Shown here: piece by piece, positions 1 through 7,080 of the stretch | How the letters are laid out: every line of letters begins with the position of its first letter | How positions within the stretch are numbered: position 1 is the first letter of the stretch | Source of the DNA: Planctomycetota bacterium | GTDB taxonomy: Bacteria; Planctomycetota; Phycisphaerae; UBA1845 | DNA: 12,421 bases | Direction of reading: 5' to 3' | Assembly: GCA_022567365.1 (NCBI GenBank) | Contig: JADFHG010000037.1 | Span: 1 to 12,421 of the forward strand | Made by a program: the position numbers and the translations under genes | Notes under the pieces: model-generated | The model's input: the letters and a program-made list of their open reading frames with translations, nothing else | What the model was told of the DNA's origin: nothing | Databases searched by the model: none

Positions 1-408
1 GTCGCGAGATTCGACGGTCGGTGCGGTGCGCACGGTGCATCCCAATCATAGGCGTCCGTATCTGTCGAGGAAAGTGCAATCCGGGCTTGTCCGAAATCGG
101 TTCACCCAATACGGCCCGCCCGGGGGGCACCGAGGATCCCGACACGGGGAGGCTTGGTCGATTCGCCCGCCCCTGACCGGGACAGTAACGCCCGGGTCGC
201 GTCCCGCTTCGACCACCTGAACCCAACGCGTACCCGGGTTGTCGCACGGCAAACACAGTCCCGACAAACCACAATATGAAGAGATAACGTATTCAATCGG
301 GGAGCGGGGGCGTGGAATCGGTGTCGGCGGACAGTTCCCGCATTGGTCGAATTCGAAGGCCTCCATGTGCGGCGGGCGCGAACGCGGTAAAGCGGGACTT
401 ACGTCTGT

Positions 409-422
409 CGCGACGCGTCGCG
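409..422. repeat. Perfect 14-bp palindrome
   Basis: CGCGACGCGTCGCG is a perfect inverted repeat centred on ACGCGT. It could be a protein-binding site or a chance product of CG-rich sequence. No T-run follows it, so it does not look like a terminator. Confidence 0.4.
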
Positions 423-782
423 GGGCCACGGTACGCGATCTTCCCCCTTCGCCCCGCGAGATCCCGGTGATACCGCCAATGCGGACGCGGATACGCCGAA
501 ACCGTGGCGGAAACGGCGTGCGCGGACCGAGAGATTCGGCTCACGACCGGCGCGGTTCCTGATTGGTTCATCCTGTCTGGGGGCATATCCGCGTCTGGCC
601 ATCAAGATCGGGAGCGGGAATGGACGAAGGAAGGGTGGCGGAATGCGCCGTTGACTGAAGTCACCGTGGCGGTTTCGGAAGAAACGCCGGTTGAACAGAC
701 GGCGCCGGATGCGGTGTCAGTGATTCGATCGCACCGATCGATCGTCTGCGTCGCGCCGTGCCCCGTGCGCGACCGAACAAGC

Positions 783-788
783 GAGGAG
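783..788 (+). promoter_or_regulatory. Ribosome binding site supporting the TTG start at 799
   Basis: GAGGAG lies 10 nt before the TTG at 799. This strong Shine-Dalgarno match, with no better in-frame start nearby, is the reason for accepting a TTG start for the GH130 gene. Confidence 0.65.
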
Positions 789-798
789 ATAAACCGCA

Positions 799-1779
799 TT
801 GGCTAAGACGGCTGGAGACAACCCGATAGGCGAAGGGACGCGCGTCGTGGGGCGCGACGTCATCCACCGGTGGGAGGGCAACCCGATCCTTGCGCTCGAG
901 GACATTCCGTTTCCCTGCAACACCGTCTTCAACGCCGGAGCGACGATGCACAATGGTCAATACTTGCTGCTGATTCGAGTCGAAGACCAGCGCGGCAAGT
1001 CGATCTTCGCACTCGCCCGGAGCGAGGACGGATATCGCTTCGTGGTCGACCCCGAGCCGGTCATGACCCCGTCGAACGAAGAGCCCTTCGCCACCTACGA
1101 GTTTTGCGGGATCGAGGATCCGCGAATCACGTTCATGGACGACACGTACTACATCATGTACACCGCCTACAGCCACTACGGACCGATGCTCGCGCTCGCG
1201 AAGACGGACGATTTTGTCCGTTTCGAGCGGATTGCGCTGATCTCCCAGCCGGTCAACAAGGACGGCGCCCTATTCCCGAGAAAGATCAACGGACAATACT
1301 GCCGATTCGACAGGCCCAACGTGGGAAGCTCAGGGAACATCTGGATCTCATACTCCAGCGATCTGATTCACTGGGGTCAGTCCGAGATCGTGATGACGAC
1401 CCGGCCGGATCACTGGGATTGTGTACGCATCGGCGCCTCCGCGCCCCCGATCGAAACGGATCAAGGCTGGCTCGAAATCTACCATGGCGTGAAAGAGACC
1501 GCAGCGGGTCCGATCTATCGCCTTGGGGTGGTCATGCTGGACCTGGACGACCCGGCCAAGGTCATCGGTCGAGCGGCCATCCCCATCCTCACGCCGCGCG
1601 AGTATTACGAGCGTGTGGGAGATATCGGCAACGTCGTCTTTTCGTGCGGCGCGATCCTTGACAAAAGTAGTGGGGAGGTGAGAATCTACTATGGTGCAGC
1701 CGATACGTGCATCTGCATCGGCACGGCAAAACTCGAAGCGCTGATCACCCGATGCTTCGAACAGGAGAACACACCATGA
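799..1779 (+). CDS. GH130-family glycosidase (beta-mannoside phosphorylase/hydrolase type)
   Basis: Five-bladed beta-propeller enzyme of glycoside hydrolase family 130, whose members break down beta-mannosides, often with phosphate. The 326 residues match the usual single-domain length. Visible family features are NPI at 28-30, VFNAGA at 43-48, the repeated SEDG/KTDD blade motifs (75-78, 135-138), GIEDPRIT at 104-111 with D107 in the position of the catalytic acid, and basic residues around NKDGALFPRK (153-162) plus H229 in YHG. Such Arg/Lys/His residues form the phosphate site in GH130 phosphorylases, so a phosphorylase is favoured over a hydrolase. There is no signal peptide, so it is probably cytoplasmic. 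The start is TTG with a good ribosome site. It is translationally coupled to the PilZ-like gene by a 4-nt overlap. Family is confident from motifs; the exact sugar is unknown. Confidence 0.88.
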   Translation: MAKTAGDNPIGEGTRVVGRDVIHRWEGNPILALEDIPFPCNTVFNAGATMHNGQYLLLIRVEDQRGKSIFALARSEDGYRFVVDPEPVMTPSNEEPFATYEFCGIEDPRITFMDDTYYIMYTAYSHYGPMLALAKTDDFVRFERIALISQPVNKDGALFPRKINGQYCRFDRPNVGSSGNIWISYSSDLIHWGQSEIVMTTRPDHWDCVRIGASAPPIETDQGWLEIYHGVKETAAGPIYRLGVVMLDLDDPAKVIGRAAIPILTPREYYERVGDIGNVVFSCGAILDKSSGEVRIYYGAADTCICIGTAKLEALITRCFEQENTP

Positions 1780-2114
1780 TGACCGCACACGACACCGCCG
1801 ACCGCCGCCACGCCACACGCGACACGGAGACGCACCGTCGCATTGGTTGGGTACGGGTCGGCGAGGACACCACGCACTCGGGCTGGGTGAAGGACATGGC
1901 CGCCGACGGTATGGCCTTTATTACGCCGATTCGCGACCAACCCCGCATCGGCGACGTGCTGGACGTCACGGTCGACTCGTACGGTCAGAGGCCCGAGTGC
2001 CATCGCGTGCACGTCAAGCGTGTCTCGTCGTTTGACGGCTTCTTCACGCTTGTCGCTTGCGAATTCGATCGCGAGTCCGCCTCGTCACTGTTCGGCGCGG
2101 TCAACCACGGCTGA
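1776..2114 (+). CDS. Small PilZ-like domain protein
   Basis: This 112-residue protein resembles a stand-alone PilZ domain, a family that often binds cyclic di-GMP. The arginine-rich N-terminus (DRRHATR at 9-15, HRR at 20-22) precedes a beta strand and the loop DMAADG (about 40-45), which lines up with the PilZ [D/N]-x-S-x-x-G motif except that Ala replaces Ser. A beta-rich remainder with IGDVLDVTV follows, ending in LVACEF, typical of PilZ barrel ends. The ATG overlaps the upstream stop as ATGA and has CAGGAGA just before it, so it is co-translated with the GH130 gene. No membrane segment is seen. Cyclic di-GMP binding is inferred only: the key arginines are present but the Ser is missing. 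A small beta-barrel of another kind is the alternative. Confidence 0.65.
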   Translation: MMTAHDTADRRHATRDTETHRRIGWVRVGEDTTHSGWVKDMAADGMAFITPIRDQPRIGDVLDVTVDSYGQRPECHRVHVKRVSSFDGFFTLVACEFDRESASSLFGAVNHG

Positions 2115-2163
2115 CCGGCGACACGCGGCGGCATCACTGTCGGGCGCCGAATAGTCGCCAGCC

Positions 2164-2202
2164 CCTCCCGATCGCATAGTCCGAGTCGTCCTCCCGATCG
2201 CA
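2164..2202. repeat. Short direct repeat, 13 bp, period 26
   Basis: CCTCCCGATCGCA occurs at 2164-2176 and again, exactly, at 2190-2202. Only two units are present. It lies between the PilZ-like gene and the MITE-like element. It may be an operator pair or a small tandem duplication. Confidence 0.5.
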
Positions 2203-2232
2203 CATGGGTCGCCCAATCCGACATGCCGCTTC

Positions 2233-2374
2233 TAACAGCCTGTAGAAAAACTCGGTGTAGCGTCCGCCCCCCGTGGCGGACGTGGCTTTCGAGTTGGCTA
2301 TCGCCGTCCTACGGCCGCCACGGGGGGCAGCCGCTACTTGCCCCGGCGATAAGCACTTCTTCAACGGGCTGCTA
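2233..2374. mobile_element. MITE-like element with imperfect terminal inverted repeats and nested hairpins
   Basis: The left end reads TAACAGCCTGTAGAAAAA (2233-2250). The right end read in reverse complement (2374-2357) is TAGCAGCCCGTTGAAGAA, matching at 14 of 18 positions. Inside, two GC-rich hairpins face each other: CGTCCGCC/GGCGGACG (2261-2268 with 2275-2282) and CGGCCGCC/GGCAGCCG (2312-2319 with 2326-2333). The two hairpins are near reverse complements, so the whole 142 bp folds as a nested inverted repeat. There is no transposase. A TA or CTA flanks both ends and may be a target duplication. Ends of this type, with CAGCC-GTTGAAAA, resemble insertion-sequence termini, so I read it as a non-autonomous element; a compound REP unit is the alternative. 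Confidence 0.6.
2309..2337. repeat. REP-like hairpin, copy within the MITE-like element
   Basis: Positions 2310-2337 match 8176-8203 at 27 of 28 bases, in the same orientation, although the two sites are almost 6 kb apart. A third, inverted and more divergent relative is at 2256-2283. Each folds as an 8-bp GC stem with a six-base loop. This marks a dispersed repeat family in the genome. Confidence 0.75.
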
Positions 2375-2399
2375 ACGCCCGGCGACCAACTGTGTCTAC

Positions 2400-2503
2400 C
2401 TCTCACGCGGGGGTCGCGACCCCGCAATAGCAGAGGAATGGCGCCACGTGGGGGTGAGAGCGGTCCGGTAGCTGGATCAACCTGTTGGTTTGGTTACCGG
2501 ACC
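2400..2503 (+). ncRNA. Candidate structured RNA or attenuator upstream of the LPP20-like gene
   Basis: Three inverted repeats sit together. CTCTCAC (2400-2406) pairs with GTGAGAG (2454-2460) and encloses the perfect palindrome GGGGTCGCGACCCC (2410-2423) and TGGCGCCA (2439-2446). Directly after comes GGTCCGGTA (2462-2470) pairing with TACCGGACC (2495-2503), whose loop contains a smaller AACC/GGTT stem. No known RNA family was recognised, and no U-run follows. It lies 105 nt before the GTG start at 2608, so it may be a leader element, an independent small RNA, or part of the repeat-rich intergenic DNA. Confidence 0.3.
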
Positions 2504-2594
2504 CGACTCCCGTACGATGGCGCGACCTCGCTACCCGGCCAGCCACCGCCCATCGGCTTGCCGGTCCAAGCGGACGACCGAACCGGCGTCGATC

Positions 2595-2600
2595 AGGAGA
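2595..2600 (+). promoter_or_regulatory. Ribosome binding site supporting the GTG start at 2608
   Basis: AGGAGA lies 7 nt before a GTG that begins a hydrophobic, signal-like segment. It picks this start over the much longer open frame that extends upstream through repeat DNA. Confidence 0.6.
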
Positions 2601-2607
2601 CTGTCTC

Positions 2608-3030
2608 GTGTTCCATGCGATAACGCTCATCGGCTTGATTCTTCCAGGACCGCTCCAGGCGCACGAAGTGGTGATCATGCGGTTTGAAGTGACGACCGTT
2701 CAGACGCAGCACACCCGCGGGCCTTCTCCCAAACGACACGTCATGCGAATCGAAACGACCGCACGATCTCGCACCGTGCGACCGGTCAAGCGACCTTCGG
2801 ACGTCAAGCACGTCGTCGCCACGGGCATCGGTCGGCCGCCGCCCAATATCCGCGGCGGTCGGGCGCGGCTGATGGCGAAACGCGCCGCGGAGGTCGTCGC
2901 CGTGCGCAATCTCGCCCGAAAGCTCGGGCTTGGTCCGCGGGCAACGGTTCGCGGTTTCCGCTATCTTCCCGCGAAGTATCTTCCGGACGGCCGCGTCGAG
3001 GTCACGGTCGTGCTCAATCGCTCGCGATAA
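2608..3030 (+). CDS. Small secreted LPP20/FlgP-like protein
   Basis: The 140-residue product begins with a short hydrophobic segment (FHAITLIGLILPGPLQA, 2-18) ending in a likely signal peptidase site (QA before HE). The core VATGIGRPPP (70-79) followed by RARLMAKRAAEVVAVRNLA (85-103) closely resembles the LPP20-like domain, with its G-x-G start, a helix of the form ARLMAxRAAxxDAxRNL and a beta-rich tail ending DGRVEVTVVL (127-136). Proteins of this type are cell-envelope or flagellar-accessory proteins such as FlgP, but there are no flagellar genes here and no lipobox cysteine, so the role is unknown. The signal's N-region lacks a positive charge, which is unusual. An alternative ATG exists at M24. 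The 3' end overlaps the convergent methylase gene by 17 bp. Confidence 0.62.
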   Translation: MFHAITLIGLILPGPLQAHEVVIMRFEVTTVQTQHTRGPSPKRHVMRIETTARSRTVRPVKRPSDVKHVVATGIGRPPPNIRGGRARLMAKRAAEVVAVRNLARKLGLGPRATVRGFRYLPAKYLPDGRVEVTVVLNRSR

Positions 3031-4129
3031 GCAGCACCTCTCGTGCATTCCTGTTCGTCGATAGGGCGTACTGATACGTATCGCCCTCGATTCGCCGAAC
3101 GTCGCGTTTCACGTCTCGCAGCATGGCCACGAGTTCGTCCACCGCCGGGATCCCGTCGCTCCGATACGAAACCACGATGATGCTGTCGCTAAACTTTGCA
3201 AACAAGCTCCGAAACGCTTCGCGACACGCATCCGGATCGCTCCAAGGATCGGTCGTACGGACGAGGCGCCGGTGTTTCGATCCGCGGTCGATCATTTCCG
3301 GCCAAGCATCGTATCGAAGCATGCCCTCCAGGAAATGGTAGAAATCGCGGTAGTCGACACCGACTCCGTTGCGGTTGATGTACGGTGTGTCGATGTAGAC
3401 GAGGTCGTACGACCCCGGGACGGCGAGTGCGTCGCTGCAAATCGCGCGGCAACTTTGTCCGTTGTCAAAGCAGGCGGTCGCGGCGGCCGCGGCGAAGCGT
3501 CTTACATGATCGGGAAAGCTCCTGTCCCAACTCGCCTTGTTGCCGAAGCCTCTGCTCACGTCGGCCATGCGCATGTATAGATTTCGCCGATGGAAAAGAT
3601 TGTACGGGCGTTTTGCGATCGCGGCTTGCAACACGGCGAACCACGCCAAGGCGCGCTTGAATCGACACTCGATCAGTTGGATGTTACCCACGGCAACGTC
3701 CAACCACTGGTTCTCTTCGCGTGTAAAATAGATGCCGTCGAATGTCCGCTCGATCACGTCGCCATAGGTGACACCCGCTTGGCGCCGTCCGATCGACTCG
3801 ATCTCGACTTCGCTCAGGGCAACGGACGTGTTCTCGATCAGTGCCGTCCCGATCTGATGGTTGAACGCGAGTGCATCGTTGTACACGACGTGCTTGTCGG
3901 CACCCTTGAACGCGTAGGCTACCGCGCCGGTCCCGCCGAACGCATCAAGGACGGTCGTGAACGGGAGCTCGAGTGCGTGGGAGACGATCGAAGCGGCGAG
4001 CTTGCGCTTGCTGCCCTGATACCGCGTGTTCGGGAATCGTTGCGGCGCACGCAGCCAGTCGGCAAAGACGTCTTGATCGACCGTCGCGGCCCGCACCCCA
4101 CTCGCCGGTCTGATATTCTTCAGGACCAT
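3014..4129 (-). CDS. D12-class DNA adenine N6-methyltransferase (orphan)
   Basis: Transfers methyl from S-adenosylmethionine to adenine N6 in DNA. From the ATG at 4129 it is 371 residues. The Dam/D12 arrangement is clear: RYQGSKRKL (36-44), AdoMet-binding motif I DAFGGTG (62-68), YNDALAFN (83-90) for motif II, and catalytic IDTPY (246-250), a D-x-P-Y form with Thr where DPPY is usual. The family blocks NLFHRRNLYMRMADV, FGNKASWDR (195-203), DFYHFLEGM (262-270) and SYRSDGIP (321-328) are also present. The open frame continues upstream to 4261 inside pyrG; I chose 4129 because it falls just after the pyrG stop and the domain starts there, though no clear ribosome site is visible. It is the last gene of the kdsB-pyrG operon. 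No endonuclease is adjacent, suggesting a regulatory or solitary methylase. Target sequence unknown. Confidence 0.88.
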   Translation of the reverse strand: MVLKNIRPASGVRAATVDQDVFADWLRAPQRFPNTRYQGSKRKLAASIVSHALELPFTTVLDAFGGTGAVAYAFKGADKHVVYNDALAFNHQIGTALIENTSVALSEVEIESIGRRQAGVTYGDVIERTFDGIYFTREENQWLDVAVGNIQLIECRFKRALAWFAVLQAAIAKRPYNLFHRRNLYMRMADVSRGFGNKASWDRSFPDHVRRFAAAAATACFDNGQSCRAICSDALAVPGSYDLVYIDTPYINRNGVGVDYRDFYHFLEGMLRYDAWPEMIDRGSKHRRLVRTTDPWSDPDACREAFRSLFAKFSDSIIVVSYRSDGIPAVDELVAMLRDVKRDVRRIEGDTYQYALSTNRNAREVLLIASD

Positions 4130-4148
4130 TGTGGTTTCGCGCAGGACG

Positions 4149-5948
4149 TCAGGCCGAAGTTGTTGCCTTATCGATGGAGTCCGATTCGCTGCCGTCGCGC
4201 AGCGGTTCACTTTCCGCGACGTCGGCCGAAACACCGCTTCGAACCAGCGCGGCACGGACAAGCCCGACGAACATCGGCTGGGGCGTCAATGGACGACTGG
4301 TGAGTTCGGGATGGGCTTGGGTCGCGATGAAAAACGGGTGGACCTCGCGGGGCAACTCGAGCACCTGCATGATCGGATGATCCGGACTGCGACCCGAGAA
4401 CACGAGTCCGGCGGCCGTCAGTTCGTCGATGAAGCGAGGATCGACCTCGTAACGATGGCGAAATCGAAGTCGGATCATCTCCCTATCGCCAAACATGCGC
4501 GACACCTCGCTGCCGGGCGTCAGCGCGACGTCGAATCCGCCGAGTCGCATGTTTCCGCCGAGCCCTTCGATTTTTTTCTGCTCGGGTAGAATGTCGATGA
4601 CCGGATGGGGACAGTCCGGCTCGATCTCCGTACTATTCGCGTGCGACATTCCACAGACGTTGCGGGCGTATTCGATCACGGCGATCTGCATACCGTAACA
4701 GATGCCCAGATACGGAAGGGCGTTTTCCCGAGCGTATTTGATACACGCGATCTTGCCGTCGACCCCGCGAATCCCGAAGCCCCCCGGTACGATGACGCCG
4801 TGCACATTCTCGAGGCGTTCGGCGACGTTGGCGTCCGTCAAGTCGGAACTGTCGATCCATTCGAGCTGCACCTTCGCGTCGACGTGCGTACCGGCGTGTT
4901 CGAGGGCCTGGATGATGCTCGCGTAGCTGTCGCGGACCGAGGTGTACTTGCCGATGATCCCCAGTGTGACCGGATGGGCCGCGCCCCGGAACCGACTGAT
5001 GTAGTCGCTCCAGGTCGATCGCGCCGCCTCTTCGGACGTCTGGTCCACCAGATCCGACAATTCGAGTCTATCAATCACGGCGGTATCGATCCCGGCGCCG
5101 CGTAGCATCTCGGGAATGACGTAGACGCTGTCGCAATCGTGCATCGAGAATACGCGCTCGATCGGAACGTTCGCGAACAGGGCGATTTTTTCGCGGACCT
5201 TCTTCGTCACCGGGTCCGATGCGCGGCATGCGATAATGTGCGGGTGGATACCGGCGGCATTGAGCAGCTTCAGGTTGAGCTGGGCGGGCTTCGATTTCTG
5301 TTCGCCCAGAATTCGCGGCTCGATGATATACGTCAGGGCTACGAAGCAGAAGTTATCACGCCCCTCCTCATGCGACATCTCGCGCACGGCCTCGATGTAG
5401 TAGGCGTTCTCGACGTCGCCGACCGTGCCGCCGATCTCCACAAAGATGACGTCGGCATCGCTGACGACGGCGAGTTCACGCAAACGCAGCTTCACCTCGC
5501 CGGTCACGTGCGGGATCATCTGAACGTCGCGACCGAGGTAAAGCCCCTTGCGCTCCTTTTCGAGCACACGCGAGAAGATCTGCCCGCTGGTCGCGAAGTT
5601 CAGGCGCGTCAGGTCGAGGTTGAGCATCCGCTCATACGTCCCCAGGTCCATGTCGCACTCCATGCCGTCATCGAGTACGAACACTTCGCCGTGGCGATAC
5701 GGATTGAGCGTCCCGCTGTCGCGGTTGAAATATCCCTCGAGCTTGATCGGCGAGACCGAAAGCCCCTTGTCCTGGAGGATCTTGGCGAGCGAGCTGGAGA
5801 AGATCCCCTTGCCTAGCCCGCTCATGACCGTACCGAAGACCACGACGTACTTCGTACGACCGGGCACGTACCCGGTGGGTATCGGAGTGAAGAACTCCGT
5901 ATCGTCCGAAACTTCGCCGATCGACGCGAGTATCTTCTCTGAACCCAT
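4149..5948 (-). CDS. pyrG: CTP synthase (glutamine-hydrolysing)
   Basis: Makes CTP from UTP, ATP and glutamine; cytoplasmic. Numbering is from the ATG at 5948 (599 residues). The synthase half shows the P-loop GTVMSGLGKG (39-48), GEVFVLDDG, DMDLG (99-103, Mg site) and EIGGTVGD (171-178). The glutaminase half has GICYGMQ (415-421) with nucleophile C417 and QAHPEL with H546/E548. The substrate segment is KLEGYFNRDSGT (69-80) where E. coli has KLDPYINVDPGT, and there are extensions of about 30 residues at the N-terminus and 25 at the C-terminus. The start at 5948 is preferred over TTG 5975 and ATG 5954 because GAAGGA lies six bases before it. It is 54 nt after kdsB and 19 nt before the methylase, so it is probably in one operon. 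Confidence 0.96.
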   Translation of the reverse strand: MGSEKILASIGEVSDDTEFFTPIPTGYVPGRTKYVVVFGTVMSGLGKGIFSSSLAKILQDKGLSVSPIKLEGYFNRDSGTLNPYRHGEVFVLDDGMECDMDLGTYERMLNLDLTRLNFATSGQIFSRVLEKERKGLYLGRDVQMIPHVTGEVKLRLRELAVVSDADVIFVEIGGTVGDVENAYYIEAVREMSHEEGRDNFCFVALTYIIEPRILGEQKSKPAQLNLKLLNAAGIHPHIIACRASDPVTKKVREKIALFANVPIERVFSMHDCDSVYVIPEMLRGAGIDTAVIDRLELSDLVDQTSEEAARSTWSDYISRFRGAAHPVTLGIIGKYTSVRDSYASIIQALEHAGTHVDAKVQLEWIDSSDLTDANVAERLENVHGVIVPGGFGIRGVDGKIACIKYARENALPYLGICYGMQIAVIEYARNVCGMSHANSTEIEPDCPHPVIDILPEQKKIEGLGGNMRLGGFDVALTPGSEVSRMFGDREMIRLRFRHRYEVDPRFIDELTAAGLVFSGRSPDHPIMQVLELPREVHPFFIATQAHPELTSRPLTPQPMFVGLVRAALVRSGVSADVAESEPLRDGSESDSIDKATTSA

Positions 5949-5954
5949 TACCAT

Positions 5955-5960
5955 TCCTTC
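5955..5960 (-). promoter_or_regulatory. Ribosome binding site deciding the pyrG start
   Basis: On the minus strand GAAGGA is followed by six bases and the ATG at 5948. The upstream in-frame TTG at 5975 has its purine run touching the start codon, a poor spacing, so 5948 is the better choice. Confidence 0.55.
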
Positions 5961-6002
5961 AAGCTCGGGAGGCAACTCCCTTTGTCCACCGATATTGCCG
6001 AC

Positions 6003-6797
6003 TTACGTCTTTATGGACGCACTCCGGGCGACGCGTTTGACGAACGCGGCGTAGTCCTCGGGTGTGTCGATACCCACGGCGGCGTCGTGGATCTCGCACA
6101 CGCGGATGCGGAACCCATGCGCGCACCACGCCAACTGCTCCAGCGACTCGATCGTGCTCGGTTGGACGACCTTGTCACCGGGCAAACCAGCGATCTTCGG
6201 TAACACATCCGCGCGAAATGCGTAGACGCCGACATGCAGCAGCCACTCCGACGGTCGTTCAACGCGACCCTGGCTGTTTCGCGGATGCGGAATAAGACTG
6301 CGAGAAAAATACAACGCGCAGCCCTCCGCGTCCAGCACGACCTTCACGCAATTCGGATCGAGCGGCGAGCCGGGGCCGTCGCATGGTCCAGCGTCATCAA
6401 ACCGCGTCGCCAGGGTGGCGATTCGCACCGTCGGCGGCGCGTCGGCCATCCGTTCGATCAGCTCGTCAAGAACGCCGGGCGCTATCTCCGGCTCGTCACC
6501 CTGAACGTTCAGAACCAAGTCGTCGTCGTGCAAACCCAGCGCCTCGGCCACCTCCGCCACGCGATCGGTTCCCGTCGTGTGGCGCTCGCTCGTCATTACG
6601 GCTTCGCCGCCGAAAGACGCTACGGCTTTGAGAATCCGATCGTCATCCGTGGCGACGATCACACGATCAACGCTTCGGGCCGCGCTGGCGCGTTCGTACA
6701 CGTGCTGGATGAGATATTTGCCGGTCTGATTGGCGAGGGGTTTGCCGGGGAATCGCGTGGAGGCGTACCGGGCCGGGATGACCGCTATCGCCGTCAA
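6003..6797 (-). CDS. kdsB: 3-deoxy-manno-octulosonate cytidylyltransferase (CMP-KDO synthetase)
   Basis: Couples CTP and KDO to CMP-KDO, the activated sugar for the inner core of lipopolysaccharide; cytoplasmic. The 264 residues are close to the usual ~250. Diagnostic blocks are IPARYASTRFPGKPL (7-21), TSERHTTGTDRVAEVAE (69-85), NVQGDEP (97-103) with Mg-ligand D101, HVGVYAFR (188-195), ESLEQL (217-222) and GIDTPEDY (242-249) with D244. The start is a TTG; a weak AAGG lies about ten bases upstream, and the family N-terminus (short strand into IPARYAST) fits exactly. A good promoter lies just upstream. The next gene, pyrG, supplies its CTP. The gene also shows that the organism builds a KDO-containing outer membrane. 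Confidence 0.96.
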   Translation of the reverse strand: MTAIAVIPARYASTRFPGKPLANQTGKYLIQHVYERASAARSVDRVIVATDDDRILKAVASFGGEAVMTSERHTTGTDRVAEVAEALGLHDDDLVLNVQGDEPEIAPGVLDELIERMADAPPTVRIATLATRFDDAGPCDGPGSPLDPNCVKVVLDAEGCALYFSRSLIPHPRNSQGRVERPSEWLLHVGVYAFRADVLPKIAGLPGDKVVQPSTIESLEQLAWCAHGFRIRVCEIHDAAVGIDTPEDYAAFVKRVARSASIKT

Positions 6798-6847
6798 CGC
6801 CGGCGCCTTGGCAACGAATTGTCTGTAACTTCGTCTGGCACGTGGCG

Positions 6848-6876
6848 AATCTATCAGGAGACGGCGGGCTTGTCAA
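6848..6876 (-). promoter_or_regulatory. Sigma70-type promoter for the kdsB-pyrG-methylase operon
   Basis: On the minus strand a perfect -35 TTGACA (6876-6871) is followed by a 17-bp spacer and a -10 TAGATT (6853-6848, four of six consensus bases). Transcription would begin near 6841, giving a leader of about 44 nt before the kdsB TTG. It is the best promoter match in the window. Confidence 0.7.
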
Positions 6877-7020
6877 AGTTCCGCCGGCAAGCGCCCGGTA
6901 AGCCCGCAAATTGGTTGGCCGGTTCGGTGAACGCGCGGCGGCAAGTTCGTGTCGCCCCGGCGTTCCACCTGTGCCGCGACTACGTTGGCGTGGGGGCGCT
7001 GGTGCAGCGTCACCCCTTAG

Positions 7021-7051
7021 CAGCCCCATTCCGAGAAACAGTCTCGGGCTG
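7021..7051 (-). terminator. Possible terminator hairpin after the metallophosphoesterase gene
   Basis: CCGAGA (7031-7036) and TCTCGG (7042-7047) form a 6-bp stem with a five-base loop, with outer CAGC/GCTG pairing. It lies 30-60 nt past the stop of the minus-strand metallophosphoesterase. There is no U-run, so intrinsic termination is uncertain. The adjacent 7017-7026 repeats the last ten bases of the MITE right end (TTAGCAGCCC). Confidence 0.3.
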
Positions 7052-7080
7052 GCAACAAGCCCTGCCCTGTCGACGGAACG

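Larger units (their letters stand above)
1..798. other. No convincing gene; upstream region of the GH130 gene
   Basis: Open frames on both strands here are short, overlap one another and give compositionally odd, arginine- and proline-rich translations with no motif I recognise. A frame from a GTG at 504 to 806 runs into the GH130 start but looks like chance. The only strong local structure is a 14-bp palindrome at 409-422. No clear promoter was found close to 799. The stretch may be a long intergenic or untranslated region or may hold degraded sequence; I cannot tell which. Confidence 0.55.

Noticed and set aside
65..90. GAGGAAAGTGC resembling the start of the conserved RNase P RNA core
   Set aside because: The match breaks after eight bases, and none of the other conserved RNase P RNA blocks follow.
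46..429. Minus-strand frame of 127 residues rich in Pro, Arg and Cys
   Set aside because: Composition is typical of a shadow frame in GC-rich non-coding DNA, and other frames over the same bases are equally open.
504..806. Plus-strand frame of 100 residues from a GTG, ending inside the GH130 start
   Set aside because: No motif, no convincing ribosome site, and odd composition. It may be chance in GC-rich DNA.
3590..4303. Plus-strand frame of 237 residues opposite the methylase
   Set aside because: It is antisense to a gene with a complete set of family motifs and shows none of its own.
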